Origin: Cordilura impudica
Taxonomy: Eukaryota; Arthropoda; Insecta; Diptera; Scathophagidae
Reading direction: 5' to 3'
Assembly (NCBI GenBank): GCA_963682025.1
Contig: OY821517.1
Coordinates: 52,837,662 to 52,901,661 of the forward strand
DNA: 64,000 nucleotides
Shown here: piece by piece, positions 55,813-64,000 of the stretch
How the letters are laid out: each line of letters begins with the position of its first letter
Numbering within the stretch: the first letter of the stretch is position 1
Made by a program: the position numbers and the translations under genes
The notes under the pieces: generated by a model
Told to the model about the DNA's origin: nothing
Database searches by the model: none
What the model saw: only the letters and a program-made list of their open reading frames with translations

Positions 55813-57119
55813 GTAAATCTAAATATTTTAAGTTTATTAGTAAATTTAAATTTCTTCGTCATAAATATTGTAAATATATATGTGTATATATTTGTTAAAC
55901 AGATTTTTTGAACTTATTAGATTTTCATCAAATTTAAATAAATAAAAAAAAAAAAAACAAGCCCTATATCCAGAATGGCTCTTCTATAGAAACCAGATGG
56001 CTGGTTTGTGCTACGATCGAAATCTTTTTTTTTTCTTTTTTTGGTTGATGAACTTACATATCTGGTTATAAAATATTTGTCTTACTGATGATTAAAAGAA
56101 CAAATTATTTTCTCTTCAAAAAAAAAATATTAAATTTCGAGGGGATTTATAGAGATAAGTGCAAAAATGTTTAAAGGGCGCTAAAAGCATTGAAAAACAA
56201 AAGTAAAAAGTGCTACTTTAGCGCCGTCCTACTAGAATCACATCTCCAGTTGAGTACACAAGAACTCCGTTATCATGTTCCAGCCATTCACCTGTATAAC
56301 ATTTTTAGAGAAAAAATCTCATTATTAAAAGAAGCCGTTTTTCGAGGGAGTTGTCTAAATCCATATACAAATGTCTACAATACTTCGAAATACCAGCGCT
56401 TGACGTTAGAGGAAATTGACACGAACTTTTATAATTTCAATATTTAACATTTACACACCAACACACCAAGCTTTTTGCTTATGGCTATTGTTGTTGCTAT
56501 TTATTTGTATTTGAAGGCAAGCCGCTCGACTTCGAAAATTATAAAAGAAAAAAAAACTAAAACTAAATGAGTTTTGATAAATGAGTACGCAGCGTGTGAA
56601 ATATAAATGTTTTGATAGTTTCAATCAAAAAAAAAAAACAAAAAAAAATCATTTAGCTGTTTTACTAAATAGATCTCCATAAAAAATAATTTCAATCAAA
56701 TAATTAAATTTTTACGACAAGTTAGAGACAACAAGAAACGCTACAAATATTTCTATAGAAATTTCTTTTATTTTATAAACTAAATTACTTATTTATATGC
56801 AAATTAAAGCAAGAAAAAAGAACTGTAATTAAAATAAAAGTCCTAAAGTTCAAAATATCGTAACATACACACAAAAAAAAATATTTGGAATTCAGTTATT
56901 TCTATTAATAATAAATTAATATAAATTAATAAAATTAATAAATTAATATTAATAATTAATAATGATATTTGTAATTCTACTAAAATGAAAAAACATCCGC
57001 CAGCAAATTAATTCAGTCTACCAATCGAAGAACAATACAAAAGCAAACATGTATATTGTGGTATGCAATGTGTACTCATATACAAACATATTTCTGTCAA
57101 AGTTGTTCTTTATTTTAGT
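55813..57119. other. AT-rich noncoding sequence
   Basis: An 85-codon frame at 56190-56447 has no recognised motif. AATTAATA simple sequence occurs near 56900-56970. No element boundaries seen. Confidence 0.4.
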
Positions 57120-57400
57120 TTGTTATATTGGAAGAGTCTTAATAGTATAACTTTTGCTTGCATTCTCATTTGGTTGTTTTCAGAAAATATATATGAATTT
57201 AACTTTTTACCAAACAAACTATCTACTGCTTTTGGTTACTGATGAGGGTTGGTAACTCTTCCCGATACAGCTGTATAACCTGTCATGCAGAATATAGATC
57301 TATTTTTGAAACAAATGTGCCAATGTTTTTGCTTTATTTTAAGTAAAAACATTTGATCTTGAGCCTGAATAATTTCAAACTCAAACATCGAAGAAGTATT
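57120..57400 (+). repeat. dispersed repeat R5 copy
   Basis: CTTTTGCTTGCATTCTCATT, CATGCAGAATATAGATC and AAAACATTTGATCTTGAG match the copy at 33425-33725. Confidence 0.72.
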
Positions 57401-57589
57401 TATATAAATTATTAAACTAGTTCAAATACGCGAACTAATTTCAATCCAGTGGAAAAAAATTATTGATTTTTCGAACATACTCCACAAAAAGTGAGAATAG
57501 AATTCGAAAGCACTATATCACCACCTTCAAAAAAAATCGCTAAGGGAATTTTAGGGATAAGGCGATTTGAGCGATTTTTTTTTACTTTT

Positions 57590-57715
57590 TTGACACGATT
57601 TTATTTTGATTAAAAAAAAATTTGGGCTTGAAAGTACTCAATAAACCCTACTGAAAAAAAGCGAATAATCGTTGGAGCGTTTTTCGAGTAACGGTCATTT
57701 AATTTTTTTTATTTT
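57590..57715 (+). repeat. dispersed repeat R6, copy 1
   Basis: TTGGGCTTGAAAGTACTCAA followed by AATCGTTGGAGCG and AACGGTCATTTAA. The inverse copy lies at 61412-61530, next to the third palindrome. Confidence 0.65.
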
Positions 57716-57818
57716 TATATTTTGTTTTTTTTCTTAGTTTTATGTTAATTTTTAGCTATTTCTTTTAAAATTAATTATTTTAATTAAATAGTATTTTTTT
57801 CGTTTCTATCTATACTAA

Positions 57819-58190
57819 CTAGCAGATTCCAGCACTCGAAATTCAAGTGCAAATTCTAGCAAATTTTATTTATCATTTAATTAAGACCCTAAAAGTATGC
57901 TTCACAATTCAACTCATTTTAAATAAAGAAAACAAACTCATCACATTAACACAAACACATTAACAAATTTAATAAACACACACATAGCATCGTATAATTG
58001 TACGTATGTGTTAGTAGCAACTTTAAACGATCATAACTCCAAAAATATATTCCAGACGATGAAAATCTGTAAATCTGGGTAACAGCTAAAAAGAAATAAC
58101 TTTCAAATGATAATTTTTTGTTTAAATCTGGGTAAAACTGTGAAACTTACATCGGTCACAAGAAATCGCCTCGCCTATTAATATTATAGA
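57819..58190 (-). mobile_element. Helitron family A copy 6, intact ends
   Basis: Minus strand: A|TCTATAATATTAATAGGCG at 58190, ending GGAATCTGCTAG|T at 57819, with a partly kept CTTGAATTTCGAG hairpin. 372 bp. Confidence 0.82.
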
Positions 58191-58191
58191 T

Positions 58192-58775
58192 ATAATATAG
58201 AGGTAATGTGTGTTTGTTTGTTTGTAGGAGGTAATCTCCGTAAGTACTCATCTGATTTTGGAATGGTCCTTAAGGATGTATATTGGCTATACATGTTTTT
58301 GGTTATTTTAAGTGGGCGTGGCATCTCCCATATAATGAATTTTTAGTATCATATTTTTAGTATAAGTGCTATGATAGAGACAGCTTTTCAAATTTGTTGT
58401 TAGTGTGAGTAGTCGGAGTAGTGGCATCTCCCATACAAAGTAATTATAAAATGTCAAATATCTGGAGTACTGTAATAGTGAGAGCGTTGGGACTTTGCGT
58501 GAGCCCATAAGTTACTCATTTGCTTAGTCGGCCAAAAATGGGCGTGATCGGAGCAGTGGACGTGGCACCGCCCATACAAGATAAATATATAATATCATAT
58601 AACTGGTGTATTATAAAAGGGAAAACCTCGATACTTTGCACGAGTCCATCCGATATTAAAGTGAGTAGCCCAATAAAAATTGGGCGGAATGGAATTTTGT
58701 GGGCGTGGCACCTCCTATACAAAATATACGAAGTACTACGAAAGCGACAGTCTTCAGACTTTTAACAGGTACATT
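58192..58775 (+). repeat. Helitron-like segment with GGGCGTGGCA subrepeats
   Basis: TATAATATAGAGGTAATGTG and GTTTGTTTGTTTG open it, as at many insect Helitron 5' ends. It then holds about four diverged subrepeats of roughly 120-150 bp marked by GTGGCATCTCCCATA, GTGGCACCGCCCATAC and GTGGCACCTCCTATAC. No clear 3' end before the next Helitron copy. Confidence 0.5.
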
Positions 58776-58784
58776 AATTATCAA

Positions 58785-59556
58785 CCAGCAGCTTCCAGCG
58801 CTCGAAATCCGAGTGCAATTTCTAGGCAGCTTTATTTTTTAACTTAGCCAATTCACAAACCAACACTTTTAAGGTTTATTATTATTGTGAATGAAGATAA
58901 CAAACTCATTAACAAACACATTAACAAATTTAATAAAACACACATAGCATATCGCACCTGTACCTCTAAAGTGAGTCAACTCAAAATTTACAAATATTCA
59001 GTAGAGGCAAAAAATGGGTTTTTTTTTTAATATTTACTACAAAACTTAAAAACAGTTGTTTCATTGTAAAGAATTGCGAATAATAAGTATAGAACAGTGG
59101 TTGTTTTTGCGATTTTTTCAGTGATCATCAAAAATAACAAGTTTTTTGGGTGCAACTCAAAATATGTCTTTTTAGTGGATTCTAAAGAAGCTACTCTTAT
59201 TACAGTAAAGAGGATTACAACTGTGTTTTTTTTTTTGCGAAAGATTAGAAAAACCAATGTAAGATTTTTGCAGTGGATAGATATGACCACTGTGTATCGT
59301 TTTCTTGCAAAAAGTGAAAATTGAAAAATTTTGAGTTGACCCACTTTAGAGGTACATGTGCGATATGTATAATTTTATGTATGTGTTAGTAGCAACTTTA
59401 AATGCAATTTACTCAGAATAAAGGAAAAAATTATAAAATCTGTAAATCTTCAATACGGTTAAAAAGAAATACCTTTCAAATAAAATACGTTTGTTCAAAA
59501 TCGGGATAAAACAGTAGAACAAAACATCGGTCACAAGAAATCGCCTAGCCTATTAT
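58785..59556 (-). mobile_element. Helitron family A copy 7, split by MITE B
   Basis: The 3' end on the minus strand reads GCGCTGGAAGCTGCTGG, with CTAG decayed to CTGG. The 5' end stops at ATAATAGGCTAGGCGATTTC, without the TCTATA start. The body is interrupted by the MITE at 58952-59363. Confidence 0.72.
58952..59363. mobile_element. TA-flanked MITE, family B copy 2
   Basis: Inverted ends TCGCACCTGTACCTCTAAAG and, on the right, CTTTAGAGGTACATGTGCGA, flanked by TA (58950-58951, 59364-59365). The Helitron paralogue at 4987-5352 shows the uninterrupted sequence ATAGCATATGTATAAT with a single TA. 412 bp; shares its interior with the 22-kb copy. No coding. Confidence 0.87.
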
Positions 59557-59816
59557 CGCCAAAATCCCAAAAATCAAAAATCGCAAAAAAAAAAAAAACA
59601 AAAATCATTGAAATCAAAAATGGGCAAAATCAGAAATCACTAAAATGAAAAATTTACAAATGATATTCTATATTCAAGTTAAGTGTTGCCAGATTTAACG
59701 TGCTCCAGACTAGGAAAGCTGAACAATTTGATAATTGTTGCACCGAATGAAAAAACAAAAATATATTGTATATCAGCATTGAAATAAGAAAATATAACAT
59801 AAATGAAATAAAATTA
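59557..59816. other. noncoding, with AAAATC-rich simple sequence
   Basis: AAAATC/AAAATCA repeats near 59560-59650; nothing else supported. Confidence 0.4.
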
Positions 59817-59819
59817 TTT

Positions 59820-59903
59820 AATTGCACACAGGAGAAATTGGTTATTTAATAAAACATATCAATAAGTCTCTGTATCGTAGCGAAGCGCGCCAGGGCATAC
59901 TAG
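59820..59903 (+). repeat. isolated Helitron-like 3' end
   Basis: CGTAGCGAAGCGCGCCAGGG then CATACTAG|T resembles a Helitron 3' terminus (GC-rich hairpin, CTAG, T). The 5' end was not found. Confidence 0.45.
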
Positions 59904-60009
59904 TTATATATAATATTCTCTTTTCGTTTATTTTAATTAATTTTATATTTAATTTAACAATAAATTTAAATAATAAAAATATTATTAATTTAACTACATT
60001 ATATATGTA

Positions 60010-60183
60010 GCGAATTGAATTCACAAACAGCTTCTTTCAGTATTTCCGCATTGCAAAAATCACCAGGTGTTCTTTCATGTCTGATCCAAGTTATCCTGAA
60101 TTCTAAGTGCACAGATTCAGATGCCTGTTCACTCCACGGTACCAAACTGGAATTGGTTTTAAAACAAAACCTTTGATGTAACC
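60010..60183 (-). pseudogene. unassigned protein fragment, probably transposon-derived
   Basis: An open minus-strand stretch of about 57 codons includes FKTNSSLVPWSEQASESVH and LEFRITWIRHERTPGDF, ending AVCEFNS. Composition and the SEQASESVH phrase look protein-like and recall C-terminal parts of unclassified insect transposon proteins. The family is not certain. No start codon or neighbours of the same gene are visible. Confidence 0.35.
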
Positions 60184-60475
60184 GCCAATATTTTATTTGT
60201 TAATGCACAAAGTTTAAAGTAATTCTTTTTAAAGACTTCAATACACTTCGCTACATTCATATCTAACTTTCCCCTAAAACAAGATCATACAAAAGGTTGA
60301 AGTTTTTGAAAACTTCAGAGAAAAGTAAATATCTGAGAGGAATGATTTCCTCAAGAAAACCAACATTTTTCAAAACTTTTCGTGAGGAATTTCCATTAAA
60401 AGTTTCTCCGTGCATTTTTTTCTTTTGAACATTGCAAAACTTTGGCGATTTGGGAAAAAAAAACTAGATATAAAA

Positions 60476-61242
60476 CAAGTAAGAAATTATAGTCGGTCTA
60501 GACCGACTATACGATACCCTATACCATGGTTTAGACACCCTATCTCTACGTTCCAACTAATTCGATATAGAAAATAAAGATAAACCAAATTTAAGTGGCA
60601 TTGTTATAAATTTTTTTGGCTGCAGATATGAAAAAGTTCATATCGGGTGCTATATTTATATGGGGACTAGGTCGAAATATGGATCGATCCTGACAATATT
60701 CGGTAAAGTCCCTTATATTTTGAAAACATAAGAAATATCTATGCAATATTTTTGTTTTTTGATAGAAGATCGGTAAGCAGCTCTATATGGGGCCTATGAC
60801 TAAGAATTGTCGTATAGGGATTTTATTTGGACTACTAATTATTGGATATAATAAACAGATACAAACCCAATTTGGTTGAGATCTATATGAAAATTTGGAT
60901 CTTATGGCAATTTATGTCGATTTCATAAGGGTCATTTGTATGGGGGCTAAGTCTGAACATGGACCGAATTTCACCAATTTCAATAGCGTTCATCCTATGG
61001 CCGATAGAAGCTTATACACCAAATTTCGTCAAAATATTTTCATATTTGGACCTGTAGTTTGATTACAAGGTTTACATAGACACACAGACGGACGGACAGA
61101 CGGACATCGCTAAGTCGACTCAGAAAGTGATTCTGAGTCAATCGGTGTTATAAAAGATGGGCCTAGGTCAAGTATTTTTGGTAGTTACAAATAGCAGCAC
61201 AAAGTCATTATACCCAAACCACATAGTGGTATAGGGTATAAA
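60476..61242 (-). mobile_element. DINE-1/HINE-like element, complete copy, minus strand
   Basis: From 61242 on the minus strand: TTATACCCTATACCACTATG, GTCCGTCTGTCCGTCCGTC, inverted partner, AGTCGGTCTAGACCGACT and the CTTACTTG end at 60476. 767 bp. More diverged than the 35- and 51-kb copies. Confidence 0.82.
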
Positions 61243-61412
61243 GAGGGAGGGTCAGTCTAGACCAATTAATTGAATATAGAAAATGAGCATAAACCCAAAT
61301 TAAGTGGCATTTTTATAAATTTTTTTGCCTGCACATATGAAAATATATTTTTGGTAGTTACAAGCATCAGCACAAACTCATTATGCCCTAACCACATAGG
61401 GTTTAATAAAAT
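61243..61412 (-). repeat. DINE-1-like miniature, large internal deletion
   Basis: AAACCCTATGTGGTTAGGGC and ACCAAAAATATATTT represent the 5' part, joined directly to 3' sequence (TGCCACTTAATTTGGGTTTA) and a decayed hairpin GGTCTAGACTGACC. About 170 bp, head-to-tail with the complete copy. Confidence 0.6.
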
Positions 61413-61530
61413 GACCGTTGCTTGAAAATCACTCCAACGATTTTTTTTCTTTCAATTGGGCTTATTGAGTACATCCAAGCCCAATTTTTTTTTTGGTTAT
61501 CGAAAAAAATAAATATATATATATATTAAA
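61412..61530 (-). repeat. dispersed repeat R6, copy 2
   Basis: On the minus strand TTGGGCTTGGATGTACTCAA, AATCGTTGGAGTG and AACGGTCATTTTATT match 57590-57715. Confidence 0.65.
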
Positions 61531-61576
61531 CTGGTCGTTAAGAATTTTTTTCTTTAATTGATATACATATGTACGT

Positions 61577-63386
61577 TGTCTTCATTTTTTAGCTCGATCC
61601 GACGGTTACTTCTGATGCCCAGTGGGGCCTAAATTATCCGAAAATATGACTTTTTTCAGATTTTACGAAAATTTCGTTTTATAGTTTAATTTTTTCGAGT
61701 TGTTATATTAATCGATATCAGTAAGAAATTATCTTTTCAAAAAGCTACATAGCTCCAACATAAAATAAAAACTCGCCAAGAACTAGCAAATGCCCCAGAC
61801 CACTTTTGTGAAATTTTTTCAACTTTAAGAAATTATTTAAAGCCATCATTTTTTTATCTCTATACCTATAAGTACTCAGACGTGAAGTATTGTTTTATTA
61901 CCATGTCGTTAACATATTGCGCAATGAGACCAAAGATGGAAAAGTTTTTTGATACAATTTATAAAACTCCTTTTCTAAGTTTTAAAAAATTGTCCTTAAC
62001 AAAATTTCAAAAAATTGATCTGGCACTTTAAGGTTTTGTTAAATATATGTTACAGATTAACTGTGTCAATTTTGAAGTAAATTCCTACCAGAATTTTATT
62101 CATAAAGCGGATTTCGAGCAAAATTAGTTTTTTGTGAAATATTCGGTAATTGTACTTTTTTAAATACTTTGTATCAAAAATTAATAAAATTAATAAAAAA
62201 AAATAATATGACCCCGTTTACCCATTTGGACTTGGGGTCGCATATGACCCCAAGCTAATAAAAGACAATTTGATCTAAAAATTCAAATATTTTGTAAGTG
62301 CCGTTGATTTTTTAAATGCGACTCTTAAAATTTAAATGTGCAAATCTGCCATTCTAAAAATTTGGAATAAATCGAACAACGTTTTCCAAGGCCAACTTTG
62401 GATTTTAAGACATTTTTAAATTAAGATTACCGAAAACGAGTTTTTCTATTATTTTTCTATTTGTACAGGAAGAATGCTGTTTTTTGTATGATTCTACTAT
62501 CTGGAGTAAAAACTGCTTTTATTCTACATTATCTATTAGCACTTTATGAAAAATCTTTTAATAATTTATCGTTTACTACAAATAATTCCTTGCAGAAATT
62601 CTAACTCTTTTTTAAAATCTTCATTGGATTCCCGTGTCGATGGAGGAAATAATAAAAAATCTACAGATATACTAAAACAGTTGAAAAAATTTTTAGTTTT
62701 CTGGGGCAAAAAACCGCTTAAATCATTATTTACCAAATTTTCTGGGAGAATGAATTTTCCATTTTCGATTAGTTTCACAAATATAGCCGAATTTTATTTC
62801 TCAACCAATAATGAGGGTTTTTATGTATTTTTTCAAATATGGCAAATTTAATTAATTAAATTTAATGAATTTACTTAAAAATTCACACAGTTAATTGCTA
62901 ACATATATTTAACAACACCTTAAAGTGCCAGATCTATTTTTTGAAATTTCTTTAAGAAAATTTTTTAAAACTTCAAAAAGAAGTTTTCAAAATTTTATCA
63001 AAAAAATTTTCCATCTTTGGTCTAATTGCGCAATAGGTTAAGAACGTGGTAGTAAAACAATACTTCATGTCTGTGTTATTATAGGTATAATTCCGTCAAA
63101 TTTCACTACCTAGTGTTTTTTTTTTGGCACAAAAGTGGTCTGGGGCATTTGCTATTTATTGGCGAGTTTTTATTCGACTTTGAAGTCATATAGCTTTTTG
63201 AAAAGATAATTTAGTACTTATATCGATTCTTATAACAGCTTGTCGGAAAAGTTAAACTGTAGAACGAAATTTTTGTAAAATCTGAAAAAAAAAAGTCATA
63301 TTTTCTTTATATAAACACACTTCGGGTAGTTTACGCCCCACTAGCCACCAAAAGGCACCGTCGGATCGAGCTAAAAAATGAAGACA
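61577..63386. repeat. giant imperfect palindrome 3 with unique centre
   Basis: Ends TGTCTTCATTTTTTAGCTCG at 61577 and the complementary CGAGCTAAAAAATGAAGACA at 63386. Inside, TGCCCCAGACCACTTTTGTG at 61791 pairs with its complement at 63128. The body is related to palindrome 2 (shared GACCCCAAGCTAATAAAAGAC at 62247) but the outermost 80-150 bp differ. Right-arm sequence equivalent to 39900-40400 is missing. In its place 62455-62870 is unique. Confidence 0.83.
62455..62870 (-). other. unique centre of palindrome 3 with a possible decayed coding fragment
   Basis: Not paired with either arm and not in palindrome 2. The minus strand reads KFAIFEKIHKNPHYWLRNKI, then after a frameshift KLIENGKFILPENLVNNDLS and DFKKELEFLQGIICSKR before a stop. 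The composition is protein-like, but I recognise no family. A plus-strand frame (62546-62851) overlaps it and is less convincing. It may be captured or inserted sequence. Confidence 0.35.
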
Positions 63387-63457
63387 GCATTTATGACAGC
63401 AAACCTTATATTTTGAGTAACGCACAATTAAGAAACAAAAATACAAAAAAAAAAAAA

Positions 63458-63975
63458 CAAGAAATTTATAGTCGGTTTAGATCGACTTTACGATAGTCTA
63501 TGCCATGCGTTTAGAGACCCTATCTCTTAGATCTAACTAATTGGATATAGAAAATAAGCATAAACGAAATTTGAGCGGCATTGTTATTTTTTAGCCTTCG
63601 GATATGAAAAAGTTCATATCGGATACTATATTTGTACGGGAACTAGGTCGAAAAATGGACCGATCCTGACCATATTTAGTAGGATCACATATTTTTTGCA
63701 AAAACATGTACAAACCAAATTTGAGAAAAATCTATGCAATATTTTAGTTTTTTGATAGATTTAGCGGAAGATCGGGAATCAGCTTCATATGGGGGCCATA
63801 ACTAAGAATTGTCCTATAGGGTTTATTTGTAGACAACTGATGAATGGATGCAATAAACAGACATAAACCCAATTTGACCGAGATCTATATGATAATTTGG
63901 ATCTTAGGGCAATTTAATTCGAACTCATAAGAGTCATTTGTATGGGGAATAAATCTGAACATGAACCGATAACTC
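63458..63975 (-). repeat. DINE-1-like fragment, 3' part, minus strand
   Basis: From 63458, the inverted CTTG end, a hairpin with one mismatch and TTAGATCTAACTAATTGG lead into the conserved interior. It stops near CATGAACCGATAACTC, before the GTCC region. Confidence 0.72.
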
Positions 63976-64000
63976 ACGCCTGGGGCACAATACCTTTTTC

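Overview
The window is strongly AT-rich animal nuclear DNA from an insect, most likely a higher fly (Brachycera, perhaps a calyptrate). The evidence is its repeat content: DINE-1/INE-1-like Helentron-derived elements with GTCC/GTCT microsatellites, Jockey- and I/R1-type LINE remnants, a rosa-like mariner, Transib transposons, CTAG-ending Helitrons and a tRNA-derived SINE. The species assignment is inference. I see no intact host protein-coding gene, rRNA or free-standing tRNA gene, CRISPR array or bacterial feature. The window reads as intergenic or intronic DNA in a large repeat-rich genome, and almost every recognisable coding stretch is a decayed transposon gene.

Layout. 0.4-3.8 kb: a DINE-1-like element split by a LINE pseudogene and a TA-flanked MITE. 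4.3-5.5 kb: a Tc1-like element with a short Helitron inside. 6.8-8.6 and 9.1-12.8 kb: two Transib (RAG1-related) transposons with RSS-like CACAGTG ends and 5-bp target duplications. 13-16 kb: plain sequence with CTGT microsatellites. 16.2-17.5 kb: purine-rich 7-mer satellite. 18-18.9 kb: a minisatellite element. 19.4-22.0 kb: a 2.7-kb imperfect palindrome, followed by a MITE with a second MITE inside. 24.4-27.4 kb: a Tc1-like element and two Helitrons. 29-33 kb: a transposase fragment, an inverted second minisatellite element, a foldback repeat and a CR1/L2/Jockey-like LINE. 34.9-38.2 kb: DINE-1, MITEs and a Tigger/pogo element carrying a SINE. 38.2-41.0 kb: a second giant palindrome. 41.5-43.3 kb: AT satellite directly abutting a deleted mariner (43.3-44.4 kb). 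45-52.7 kb: Helitrons, a hairpin MITE and DINE-1 copies nested in older repeats. 52.7-54.0 kb: a decayed two-exon gene of an uncharacterised zinc-binding family. 54.4-55.2 kb: a Jockey LINE. 55.3-59.9 kb: a Helitron cluster with a nested MITE. 60.5-64 kb: DINE-1 copies around a third palindrome that carries unique sequence at its centre.

The genes do not form a working pathway. The biological content is a layered record of transposition: several insertions sit inside other repeat copies, and uninterrupted paralogues in the same window serve as empty sites. That allows the insertion rules (TT for DINE-1, A|T for Helitron, TA or 3-bp duplications for MITEs, 5 bp for Transib) to be read directly from the sequence.
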